Below, one piece after another: positions 1 to 6,104 of a DNA stretch of 6,104 nucleotides. The position numbers and the translations under genes were made by a program. Position 1 is the stretch's first letter. Each line of letters starts with the position of its first letter. Source of the stretch: Candidatus Bathyarchaeota archaeon (GTDB lineage Archaea; Thermoproteota; Bathyarchaeia; Bathyarchaeales; UBA233); contig QMXC01000075.1 in NCBI GenBank assembly GCA_003661945.1, positions 1-6,104 on the forward strand. The letters run 5' to 3'. The notes under the pieces are model-generated. The model ran no database searches. It worked only from the letters and a program-made list of their open reading frames with translations, and was not told the origin of the DNA.

Positions 1-2
1 TA

Positions 3-1517
3 GTCCACGAACTAACAGCTGAAAAGTCGTTTCTGCGAAGGATGACGCGTCAGCGTTTACGTCCCGCAGTGTCTATTTTTCTGTCAGGATTGATGCTTTT
101 CGCTTTCGTTTTAGGACCAATAATCATCCCTCGAGGGATAGGATATCTGCGCGCATGTGAAATGTTGAATATTCTAACTCGTTCTGAAGACGCGACGGTT
201 GACACGTTTCCTGAAATCAACCCGTCTGATTTGAGGGTTACCACTCGAGAAATCGCTGAGAGCATATGCGAGATTAGAAAGTCAAGCGCAGCTTCTTGGA
301 TTACCAGCGTCAATTTAGGCATGTACAACGGCACTCTCTCGTGGATTTGCACGGTTTCTGAGACTCCATGGTTTAACATGCTTGTAGGCTCAGCTAACAA
401 GATAAGAGAAGTAATCGTTATTCCCATAAACGACCCGGTTGGTCAACACGCAACAGTGATTCCATTCAAGATGAATTTCGCTGAAGGCTTATGGTGGTGG
501 CAGGACGGTTTAGTTCACGCGTCCGACGTGTTTCCCTTCCGCACGTTTACCCGTGCCTATGTAACAGCCTACAACAACGAGTTGGTTCTCGTAACCACGA
601 GTTACTTCGAGGTTCCCTTCACCGGAGTTTTCAAAGACCCAAGAGTCCACGTTTGGAACCCGGAAACTGGACAGTTAATAGCTGAGTTCACCCCTAATGA
701 TGCTCCGGAGTGGGTGGTTCAGAAATGGGATGAAACCTATATCGAAGTTTTAGGAGACAGCTTAGGCGATTTCCGTTGGAGCAGAGACAACGACCTTAAC
801 TTTTGGAACGGAATTCCACGTGCTTCAGATAGAAGCGCTGACCCTTCAGAGTGGAAGGGACTTAGATATCAGATGTGGGACGGTGAACTAACCGGAGTAT
901 ACCTTTTCCACAACAAGAACAACCCAAGTATTCTCGAGTTCATCATAATCGTAAAGAAAAACGAGCTCCTCTTCTACAAAGTCGACCATCTAAACATGAT
1001 TTCACCGCAAGAAGCAAAATCGATAGCTCTGTCTGGTTTACCTCCCCTCGAAAGAGGAACTTACCAGAGCCCCATAGCTCTTTTGTATCGGGTGGGAGAC
1101 AACCTATACTACCACATTCCAGTATACCAGTATTACAAAACCGGAGAACACATCCACTATCTACCCATCTACTTTGCTCTAGTCAACGCCATGGACAGAA
1201 GATTCATAAGAGAAGCCGTTGGCGAGCACGAAGGCGCACTCGTAAGCGCCATAGAGGCAGCCTATGCAAAAGCGGCTATAGAAACAGGAAGAAAAATCAA
1301 CGGAACTTTGGTGGAAAAATATGAGCCCGTAGTAATTCACGGAGAAACCCGGCAGTGGCTCACCATCGAGCAGCCAGATAAGACAAGGGTAAACGTCCTA
1401 GTAAAATTCGAATTGCTCCAAACAGACGAAGAACGCTTCAAAATAGTTTCCCTCAAAGTCGGAGACCCCGTAACCGTCGTGGTAGACGAAAACAACGTGG
1501 TTTTAGAGGTTAAATAA
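3..1517 (+). CDS. Membrane-anchored extracytoplasmic protein of unknown function (probably 5'-partial)
   Basis: I do not recognise this family. The first ATG in frame is at 42 (491 residues), but the frame is open to the window edge with 13 further codons. The AAGG just before that ATG touches it, leaving no ribosome-binding spacing, so the true start may lie upstream. Residues below count from ATG 42. A basic N-terminus (three Arg in the first seven residues) is followed by one hydrophobic segment at about 11-30. The rest is soluble, rich in aromatic residues and beta-like, which suggests an N-in signal anchor with an exported domain. A Trp-rich patch (GLWWW, 149-153) sits mid-protein. Residues 342-409 (IALLYRVGDNLYYHIPVY, then an Arg/Glu-rich helix ending in AIEAAYA) faintly recall the C-terminus of UPF0182-type membrane proteins. 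The last 70 residues look like a small beta-barrel ending GDPVTVVVDENNVV. Coding status is secure from length and composition; function is unknown. Upstream exons of sequence could add more membrane helices. Confidence 0.8.
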   Translation, partial: VHELTAEKSFLRRMTRQRLRPAVSIFLSGLMLFAFVLGPIIIPRGIGYLRACEMLNILTRSEDATVDTFPEINPSDLRVTTREIAESICEIRKSSAASWITSVNLGMYNGTLSWICTVSETPWFNMLVGSANKIREVIVIPINDPVGQHATVIPFKMNFAEGLWWWQDGLVHASDVFPFRTFTRAYVTAYNNELVLVTTSYFEVPFTGVFKDPRVHVWNPETGQLIAEFTPNDAPEWVVQKWDETYIEVLGDSLGDFRWSRDNDLNFWNGIPRASDRSADPSEWKGLRYQMWDGELTGVYLFHNKNNPSILEFIIIVKKNELLFYKVDHLNMISPQEAKSIALSGLPPLERGTYQSPIALLYRVGDNLYYHIPVYQYYKTGEHIHYLPIYFALVNAMDRRFIREAVGEHEGALVSAIEAAYAKAAIETGRKINGTLVEKYEPVVIHGETRQWLTIEQPDKTRVNVLVKFELLQTDEERFKIVSLKVGDPVTVVVDENNVVLEVK

Positions 1518-1570
1518 CACAAAAGATATGAGAGGGCACCTATTGAAATCTCTGCAAAAGAGTGAGTAGC

Positions 1571-2308
1571 ATGCTGATAGCGCATATTTCGGACATTCAC
1601 TGCGGACCGGATTTAGAAGAGAACATGCTCAAAACAGCAATAGAAGAGATAAACGCTCTCGAACCCGACTTAGTGATCGTAACCGGCGACTTGACGGAAA
1701 ACGGCTATTTGTCTGAATTCCAGCTCGTGAAACGTTATCTGGACAAATTAAAATGCGGCACAGTTATCGTGGGAACCGGAAACCACGATTACAGACATAC
1801 GGGATACCTTCTCTGCCAAAAGTTTTTCCCAAGACCGGAAATCGCTGAGGTAGGCGACATAGCTGTCATATATCTCTCCTCCGCCCGACCGGACAGAGAC
1901 GAAGGAGAAGTTGGACGACGCCAGCTGCTGTGGCTCGAAAACATGCTGCAACAAAAATACAAGGACTATTTCAAGCTGATAGCAATGCATCATCATTTGA
2001 TTCCCGTGCCGGACACAGGAATCGAACGGAACACGGTGAACGACGCTGGAGACGTATTAAGAACCTTAATCATGGGAAAAGTAAACCTCGTGCTTTGCGG
2101 ACACAAACACCGCCCATGGATGTGGAAACTTGAAAACCTAACCATAGTTCACGCCGGAAGCCTCTCCTCAAGGAGACTCAGAGGATTCTTCAAAAACTCC
2201 TACAACATAATCAAAATAGACAAAAACCACGTAGACGTGAAGTTCAAAGTCGTCGACGGACCGAAACTCGACGTGAACGAAATTCAAAAACCATACATAC
2301 AAATCTAG
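1571..2308 (+). CDS. Calcineurin-like metallophosphoesterase (CpdA/Icc-like)
   Basis: Predicted cytoplasmic two-metal phosphoesterase. All signature motifs of the calcineurin-like fold are present, counted from ATG 1571: D-x-H at 8-10 (SDIHCG), GD at 39-40 (VTGDLTENG), GNHD at 70-73, a histidine cluster at 140-142 (MHHH), and GHKH at 177-180. These are the residues that bind the dinuclear metal centre, so it should be active. At 245 residues it is a normal single-domain length, with no signal peptide or membrane segment. The order and spacing resemble 3',5'-cyclic-nucleotide phosphodiesterases of the CpdA/Icc group, but the substrate cannot be told from sequence; members also hydrolyse other phosphodiesters or nucleotides. 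I chose ATG 1571 because GTGA at 1562-1565 sits five bases upstream as a ribosome site and the strand-1 motif MLIAHISD begins immediately, as usual in the family. GTG 1562 would add three residues. It follows the upstream gene by 53 bases without a clear promoter, so co-transcription is possible. Confidence 0.93.
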   Translation: MLIAHISDIHCGPDLEENMLKTAIEEINALEPDLVIVTGDLTENGYLSEFQLVKRYLDKLKCGTVIVGTGNHDYRHTGYLLCQKFFPRPEIAEVGDIAVIYLSSARPDRDEGEVGRRQLLWLENMLQQKYKDYFKLIAMHHHLIPVPDTGIERNTVNDAGDVLRTLIMGKVNLVLCGHKHRPWMWKLENLTIVHAGSLSSRRLRGFFKNSYNIIKIDKNHVDVKFKVVDGPKLDVNEIQKPYIQI

Positions 2309-2315
2309 GTATCTT

Positions 2316-2329
2316 GAAAAGCTTAAAAA
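2316..2329 (+). promoter_or_regulatory. Archaeal BRE/TATA-like promoter for the surface-protein gene
   Basis: A purine-rich GAAAAG (2316-2321, BRE-like) abuts CTTAAAAA (2322-2329, TATA-like). The usual archaeal spacing of about 25 bases puts the transcription start near 2350, giving a leader of roughly 28 bases that contains the GGGGA ribosome site. It begins only a few bases after the stop of the phosphoesterase gene, so the surface protein probably forms its own unit. Pattern-based only. Confidence 0.5.
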
Positions 2330-2365
2330 CCGATTGCCACCATAAAGTATGCCACTTGTCTAAAA

Positions 2366-2370
2366 GGGGA
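2366..2370 (+). promoter_or_regulatory. Ribosome binding site for the surface-protein gene
   Basis: GGGGA lies seven bases before ATG 2378. This spacing supports 2378 over the in-frame ATG at 2390, and the chosen start also yields a normal signal peptide with two basic residues before its hydrophobic core. Confidence 0.5.
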
Positions 2371-2377
2371 ACATGTT

Positions 2378-4318
2378 ATGTTAAGAAAAATGTTAATGAG
2401 AGGACTCGTTACAGCGCTGTTTGCTCTGATACTAACTCAAACAAACATATTGAATCTGACAGCGAACGCTTCGCCTCTAACCGTAGACATTTCGCCTACA
2501 AGTGGAGCAGTAGGCACAGTCATAGAAGTCTGGGGCGTAGCTGACACTTTCGGCGGCGAAATTCGGGTTTTCTGGGACGACCGTTTCATAGGGGCAACAA
2601 CCTCCAACGCCACGGGACACTACCGTATTGAAATTGAAGCACCCGAATCAACAAAAGGAACACACATCATTAGAGTTTGGGACATAACCTCCGGAAACAA
2701 CGCCACGAAAGAATTCGAGGTCTCACCAGAAATAGAACTAACGCCAACGGAAGGCTCACCCCCAGCATGGGGCATGTTCGGAAGAAACGTCACGATTAAA
2801 GGAACAGGGTTCAACGGATTCTCGTCAATAACAGTCTATTTCAGCGCAATCAGCGTTGCATCCACAACGACTAATGATTTCGGTTCTTTTGAAACTTCGT
2901 TTAGAATTCCATCAATGCCTAATGGAACCTACACGGTTGAAGCAAGAGATAGCGGCGGAAACTCGGCGACCGCTAACTTCACAATAATACCTAAAATAGT
3001 CACCATGCCTACAAGCGGTTCTCCATTTACGCCTGTCAGAATTTTCGGCTCTGGCTTCGACGCCAACGCTAACGTAACAGCCACATTTAATGGCTTCAAC
3101 ATAACTTCCTTCAACAAGGTTAGCACAGACCTATCAGGCATCTTCATAATGGAGTTCTACGTTCCCGAAGTCGCCGACGGAAAATACACAATCGAAGCTA
3201 CTGACTCCTCCGGCAACTCGGCTGAAATGTCCTTTTTAGTGCCCGGACCACGCTTGATGGTGAAACCTGAAAAAGCCTGTGCTACGTCGATAATCACTGT
3301 CTACGGCGAAGGATTCGACCTTCACCATCCTATAGTAGTTACTGTTAACGATACAAAAACCATGACGAGGATCTGGACTTCCCTCATGACCGGAGAGGCA
3401 TTCCCAGATGAATACGGACGCTTCGAGTTGTCCTTCGAATTTCCAGCGTCAAAACCCGGAATCTACAACGTAACCGCTGAAAGACTATTAGAGTTTGAAG
3501 AAGCCCTAGTAACCGAGCCCGTTGTTTGGACTTTGCTTACTATAGTTGACGCGTCGCCGTTGAACGTAGAAGTAGACGTTGGAACAATCCATTTCCCCGG
3601 AGAAATCGCCGAGTTTTATATTCAAACAGAAGCCAACGGCACACTAGTCGACGCGTCGATAAACCGGGCGACGCTCTACTATGCGAACGGAACTCAGCAA
3701 GTAGACCTAACCGCAAACGTTGAAACGGTTTCCACGGGGATATACCGAATTCCCTATGCGATACCCGGAGACGCTTCACCCGGAACATACGCGCTAATAG
3801 TTGAAGCCAGCTACGAAGCCGAACTAATCCAAGCTCAAGGAACCGGACAAGCCTTGTTCACGCTTAACCCAACCCTAATAGAAGAAAACGCCTTAATAAC
3901 CCAGATTCAAGGACAGATAGCCACCGTGCTAACACAGATGGACTACGTTAGGCTAAACCTAACAGCCATCCAAGCCAAAATAGCCTCAATAGAAGAAAAC
4001 ATAGCCACAATTCAGACAAACATAGGAACGCTAAAAACGGACGTGGAAAACATAAACGCTCAAGTGGAAAGCATTGACGGAAACACGGCGACCATAACAA
4101 GCGACCTGGGCGAAGTCAAAAAGAAAATCGCGCCCTACGGACTGGAGTTAGGCATAGCCTCAACGGTTTTCTCATGCCTCGCCGCCATCGCAGCCTCGAT
4201 AGGAGTTCTCCTCTCCAGAAGGAAAATTCCGCCGAAAACGCCCACTCCAACGCCCGAAACATCTCCTTCGCCGTCTCCGCCGCCGACAGAAGAAAAACCG
4301 GAAACCCCAGCCGTTTGA
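2378..4318 (+). CDS. Stalked cell-surface protein: signal peptide, IPT/TIG-like Ig repeats, coiled coil, C-terminal TM anchor
   Basis: Predicted secreted, membrane-anchored surface protein of 646 residues. A Sec-type signal peptide spans about 1-31 (LRKMLMR, hydrophobic core, then TANA before SPL). Four Ig-like repeats of the IPT/TIG kind follow at about 34-116, 117-205, 206-289 and 290-391. Each has P-x-x-G/A near its start, a VxGxGF-like strand, a (D)xxGxFxxxF strand and, in the first three, a GxYxVxAxDxxGNxA-like end. A fifth beta domain (about 393-480, FPGEIAEFYIQT then GTYALIVEA) resembles an MG2/CARDB-type module. Residues 507-584 form an uninterrupted coiled coil, 589-612 a transmembrane helix ending in SRRK, and 613-646 a Pro/Thr/Ser/Glu-rich tail predicted to be cytoplasmic. 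At least eleven N-x-T sequons lie in the exported part (e.g. 77, 108, 137, 182, 200, 232, 241, 324), fitting archaeal N-glycosylation. Likely roles are S-layer component, stalk or adhesin; the partner is unknown. It appears to be transcribed alone. Confidence 0.9.
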   Translation: MLRKMLMRGLVTALFALILTQTNILNLTANASPLTVDISPTSGAVGTVIEVWGVADTFGGEIRVFWDDRFIGATTSNATGHYRIEIEAPESTKGTHIIRVWDITSGNNATKEFEVSPEIELTPTEGSPPAWGMFGRNVTIKGTGFNGFSSITVYFSAISVASTTTNDFGSFETSFRIPSMPNGTYTVEARDSGGNSATANFTIIPKIVTMPTSGSPFTPVRIFGSGFDANANVTATFNGFNITSFNKVSTDLSGIFIMEFYVPEVADGKYTIEATDSSGNSAEMSFLVPGPRLMVKPEKACATSIITVYGEGFDLHHPIVVTVNDTKTMTRIWTSLMTGEAFPDEYGRFELSFEFPASKPGIYNVTAERLLEFEEALVTEPVVWTLLTIVDASPLNVEVDVGTIHFPGEIAEFYIQTEANGTLVDASINRATLYYANGTQQVDLTANVETVSTGIYRIPYAIPGDASPGTYALIVEASYEAELIQAQGTGQALFTLNPTLIEENALITQIQGQIATVLTQMDYVRLNLTAIQAKIASIEENIATIQTNIGTLKTDVENINAQVESIDGNTATITSDLGEVKKKIAPYGLELGIASTVFSCLAAIAASIGVLLSRRKIPPKTPTPTPETSPSPSPPPTEEKPETPAV

Positions 4319-4328
4319 TAAACTATAC

Positions 4329-4355
4329 CCTTCCTTTTTCTCCCAATCTTTTAAT
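4329..4355 (+). terminator. Possible pyrimidine-rich terminator after the surface-protein gene
   Basis: Two T-rich tracts (CCTTCCTTTTTCTCCC and TCTTTTAATTT) begin about ten bases after the stop codon at 4318. Archaeal transcription often ends at T-runs on the coding strand without a hairpin, and I see no stable hairpin here. The call is weak. The rest of the 137-base gap to mtd holds only the promoter listed next. Confidence 0.35.
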
Positions 4356-4406
4356 TTCAGAATTCCTAATGCGCAAGCATTCCTCTCTTACTTCTGAACA
4401 TGTTAT

Positions 4407-4419
4407 GAAATCTTTATTA
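4407..4419 (+). promoter_or_regulatory. Archaeal BRE/TATA-like promoter for mtd
   Basis: GAAATC precedes TTTATTA (4413-4419). Standard spacing predicts transcription starting around 4440-4445, a leader of only about 12-25 bases before either possible mtd start. Together with the T-rich tracts upstream this suggests mtd is expressed independently of the surface-protein gene. Pattern-based only. Confidence 0.4.
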
Positions 4420-4455
4420 GCGCCACTCTATTAATACAGCTTTAATTCAGTATCG

Positions 4456-5331
4456 GTGGTTTCCTTGGAAAGGATTAGGGTTGGAGTTGTTAAGTGCGGC
4501 AACATCGGCACCGCTCCCCTCTTTGAACTTCTTTTAGACGAGCTTGCTGATAGAGAAGACATTGCTGTAAGGAGCATAACTACCGGGTCGAAAATGATGG
4601 CAGAAGCAGTCGAAGAAGCCCTAACGAGCATGTTCGAGTTTTCTCCAAACCTCATAATCTTCATTTCGCCCAATCCGGCTGTACAAGGTCCTAAAAGAGC
4701 GAGGGAAATTCTCTCAGAGAAGAATATTCCTTGCATATTCATATCTGACGCGCCTGGAAAACGTCTAAGAGAAGAATTCGAAAAGCTTGGGTTCGGATAC
4801 ATAGTTGTCATGGGCGACCCGCTTATCGGAGCTCGCAAAGAATTCTTAGACCCAACAGAAATGGCTCTTTTCAACTCTAACATGATAAAAGTGCTGGCTA
4901 TAACCGGAGTCTACAACATAATACTGCGGGAAATTGACAGAATCATACACAACCTTAAGGAAAACCTAATCGTTGAACTGCCAAAACTTGTTATCGACAC
5001 AGGTGAAGTTAGAGATAAATCTGATTTTAAGAACCCCTACGCTAAAGCCAAAGCTATGGCAGCGTACGAACTAACCAAGAAAATTGCAGAAATCAACACG
5101 AAAGCATGCTTCATAGAAAAGGAAAAAGAGAAATACATCCCGCTCGTTGCCTGCGCCCATGAAATTGCGCAAGCCGCGGCACGACTCGCTGAGGAAGCTC
5201 GTGAAATCGAAAAGTATTCCGACGTCTTGACCAGAAGACCGCATGCTAGGAACGGCAAACCGAAAATTAAGGAGAGACTCATGGAAAAGCCTACTTTTGA
5301 TGAGGAAACCTATCAGGAGTGGTTTAAGTAG
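4456..5331 (+). CDS. mtd: F420-dependent methylenetetrahydromethanopterin dehydrogenase (Mtd)
   Basis: Catalyses reversible hydride transfer between coenzyme F420 and methenyl-/methylene-tetrahydromethanopterin in the cytoplasm, a step in methanogenesis from CO2, in its reversal, and in the archaeal H4MPT C1 branch. Family blocks appear in order, counted from GTG 4456: KCGNIGT at 13-19, FISPNPA at 69-75, SDAPG at 97-101, GDPLIGARKEFLDPTEMA at 120-137, NPYAKAKAMAAYE at 193-205, and AHE with EAREIEK at 234-252. The family uses no bound prosthetic group, and none is suggested here. Length is 291 residues, slightly above the roughly 275-285 usual, because of a C-terminal extension ending DEETYQEWFK and a few extra N-terminal residues. 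The start is uncertain: TTG 4465 is a rival, because GGTG at 4455-4458 would then be a well-spaced ribosome site and the protein would begin MERIRVGVVKCG, closer to known family members. No other methanogenesis or F420 gene is visible in the window. Confidence 0.96.
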   Translation: MVSLERIRVGVVKCGNIGTAPLFELLLDELADREDIAVRSITTGSKMMAEAVEEALTSMFEFSPNLIIFISPNPAVQGPKRAREILSEKNIPCIFISDAPGKRLREEFEKLGFGYIVVMGDPLIGARKEFLDPTEMALFNSNMIKVLAITGVYNIILREIDRIIHNLKENLIVELPKLVIDTGEVRDKSDFKNPYAKAKAMAAYELTKKIAEINTKACFIEKEKEKYIPLVACAHEIAQAAARLAEEAREIEKYSDVLTRRPHARNGKPKIKERLMEKPTFDEETYQEWFK

Positions 5332-5353
5332 CCGCAAAGCTATGTGAAATTTT

Positions 5354-5382
5354 TGTATATACGTTATTATCATGTATATACA
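5354..5382. repeat. Pair of 8-bp palindromes GTATATAC, 19 bp apart (candidate operator)
   Basis: GTATATAC, itself a perfect palindrome, occurs at 5355-5362 and again at 5374-5381, 19 bp centre to centre, close to two helical turns. With flanking T5354 and A5382 the pair also forms a 9-bp inverted repeat around an 11-base loop. A related GTATATAT (5396-5403) follows 22 bp later and overlaps the TATA box of the next gene. The arrangement suggests binding by a dimeric regulator, or a transcript hairpin ending mtd; the stem is AT-rich and would be weak as RNA. Confidence 0.45.
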
Positions 5383-5388
5383 GTATTT

Positions 5389-5405
5389 CGAATAGGTATA
5401 TATTT
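5389..5405 (+). promoter_or_regulatory. Archaeal BRE/TATA promoter for the last gene
   Basis: TATATATTT (5397-5405) is preceded by CGAATAGG as a possible BRE. Usual spacing puts the start of transcription near 5422-5426, giving a leader of about ten bases before ATG 5435. The upstream palindromes may regulate it, since the third, imperfect copy overlaps the box. Confidence 0.55.
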
Positions 5406-5424
5406 CCCTTCCAGACTTTAACCC

Positions 5425-5429
5425 GTGAT
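5425..5429 (+). promoter_or_regulatory. Ribosome binding site for the last gene
   Basis: GTGAT, matching part of the GGAGGTGATC core, lies five bases before ATG 5435 and supports that start. If transcription begins as predicted from the TATA box, the site sits at the very 5' end of the mRNA. Confidence 0.4.
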
Positions 5430-5434
5430 AAAAA

Positions 5435-6104
5435 ATGAAGACCCTCGAAATAGCTCCCCTCGAAGAAAAGAGATTAACAGTCATAATAGTTGAAAAAGAA
5501 TATAACGAACAGTTCTGGCCCGGAGAATCATCAACCAACATGTCAGCTATCCTTAAACCCTCCATCGCATTCTGCAGCTTCCTTGAGAAACTCATCGATG
5601 AAGTTAACCCGGACTTTGCAACAGAAGAGCTTGGAGCTCGCTCCAATAAAGAATTTAAAGAACAGAATATCATCGCCAAGACATTCCAAAAGAAGAAAAT
5701 TCCGTTCTTTGCAGTTGAAATAGACGAGAACGCTAAGGAATACCTGCTTTCAAGCCTAGAAGAAAAAGAGGAACTATTAAACAACATACTAACGAGGTTG
5801 AAAGAGTCAGCTTCAGAGAACGCATACGAAAGAGAATATCTAACTGCCTATGCCCAATGCTTGCAGCAAGAAATCGCAGAGATGAAAAACGAGGTAAAAT
5901 TTTCAATTCGAGAAAGCTGGATCGTCATGGGCATACTAGAAAACGCCAGAAAAATCGATAAAGAAAACATAGTTGCTATTCATATAGCAAGCCCAAAACA
6001 TGTCAATGGAGTTAAAAAACTACTAGAGTCTGTAGATGTCGAAGTAGAAGTTGTTCGTCCCGAAAAAAAACTAATACTTACCCAGAAACATAAATCATCA
6101 ATGA
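5435..6104 (+). CDS. Unrecognised cytoplasmic protein, possibly distant TraB/PrgY-like (3'-partial)
   Basis: The frame is open from ATG 5435 to the window edge, 223 codons, so the C-terminus is missing. No signal peptide or membrane segment is seen; the protein is charged and mostly helical, with alternating alpha/beta blocks. Visible blocks are: a strand LTVIIVE at 14-20; a helix then VNPDFATEELGARS at 57-70; a strand IPFFAVEID at 89-97; a Glu/Lys-rich helical stretch at about 98-155; IRESWIVMGIL at 158-168; and NIVAIHIASPKHVNGVKKLL at 178-197. The order 'Pro-Asp then acidic residues and Arg', 'Arg-Glu then a helix with Met', and 'strand, His, Gly, helix' recalls the TraB/PrgY and ChaN-like superfamily. 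This is inference from pattern; the usual GTAHxS start of TraB is not visible, so a separate family is equally possible. Start choice rests on GTGAT five bases upstream and the TATA box at 5397. It lies 103 bases after mtd but appears to have its own promoter, so no functional link is implied. Confidence 0.8.
   Translation, partial: MKTLEIAPLEEKRLTVIIVEKEYNEQFWPGESSTNMSAILKPSIAFCSFLEKLIDEVNPDFATEELGARSNKEFKEQNIIAKTFQKKKIPFFAVEIDENAKEYLLSSLEEKEELLNNILTRLKESASENAYEREYLTAYAQCLQQEIAEMKNEVKFSIRESWIVMGILENARKIDKENIVAIHIASPKHVNGVKKLLESVDVEVEVVRPEKKLILTQKHKSSM

Noticed and set aside
1518..1570. Possible promoter between the first gene and the phosphoesterase gene
   Set aside because: The 53-base gap has no convincing TATA/BRE pair at the right distance from ATG 1571.
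2314..2544. Plus-strand 76-codon frame overlapping the surface-protein start
   Set aside because: It covers the promoter and signal-peptide coding region in another frame; the product is His/Ser/Arg-rich with no domain or ribosome site.
3896..4129. Recurring short DNA words (such as ATAGCC and ATTCA) that could suggest a tandem or CRISPR-like repeat
   Set aside because: They reflect the 21-base heptad periodicity of the coiled-coil coding sequence; there are no uniform repeats or spacers.
2369..4407. 12-base repeat GAACATGTTATG at 2369-2380 and 4396-4407, both near gene starts
   Set aside because: About one 12-base repeat is expected by chance in a window of this size. One copy includes a start codon and the other does not, so the positions are not equivalent.
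4174..4434. Plus-strand 86-codon frame over the surface-protein 3' end and following gap
   Set aside because: Most of it lies inside the anchor and tail coding region in another frame, and the remainder covers the T-rich tract and the mtd promoter.
4431..4883. Minus-strand open frame of 150 codons opposite the 5' half of mtd
   Set aside because: It is the antisense shadow of a strongly conserved enzyme gene, with Ser-rich composition typical of such shadows.
5071..5787. Minus-strand open frame of 238 codons spanning the mtd 3' end, the gap and the last gene
   Set aside because: It is antisense to two well-supported genes; its translation is Ser/Phe-rich low-quality sequence with no recognisable domain, and it runs across the promoter region.

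Overview
The window reads as a piece of an archaeal chromosome. The strongest anchor is a full-length, well-conserved F420-dependent methylenetetrahydromethanopterin dehydrogenase (mtd, 4456-5331), an enzyme of the H4MPT C1 pathway typical of methanogens, Archaeoglobales and some uncultured archaea. Supporting signs are TATA/BRE-like boxes at archaeal spacing upstream of three genes, weak Shine-Dalgarno motifs of the GGTG/GTGA type, and an N-sequon-rich surface protein with a C-terminal membrane anchor. The lineage cannot be fixed from the sequence; a methanogen or a Bathyarchaeia-like archaeon would both fit.

Layout: five protein genes, all on the + strand, tightly packed. (1) 3-1517: a membrane-anchored extracytoplasmic protein of unknown function whose frame is open to the left edge, so it is probably missing its N terminus. 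(2) 1571-2308: a complete calcineurin-like metallophosphoesterase, 53 bases downstream and perhaps co-transcribed. (3) 2378-4318: a secreted, anchored surface protein with a signal peptide, four IPT/TIG-like Ig-fold repeats, a fifth beta domain, an unbroken 11-heptad coiled-coil stalk, a transmembrane helix and a Pro/Thr-rich tail; it has its own promoter. (4) 4456-5331: mtd, with its own promoter. (5) 5435-6103: an unrecognised cytoplasmic protein cut by the right edge, with distant resemblance to the TraB/PrgY family; it is preceded by a TATA box and a striking pair of 8-bp palindromes.

The genes do not form one obvious pathway. Genes 1 and 3 act at the cell surface, gene 4 in central C1 metabolism, and genes 2 and 5 are cytoplasmic proteins of uncertain role. 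Three of the four intergenic gaps carry promoter-like signals, so this looks like several short transcription units rather than one operon. I see no RNA genes, CRISPR array, insertion sequence or other mobile element. No gene-free stretch exceeds 300 bases; the longest is 137 bases (4319-4455). The least ordinary parts are the palindrome array at 5354-5405, the stalked surface protein, and the two unrecognised proteins at the window edges.
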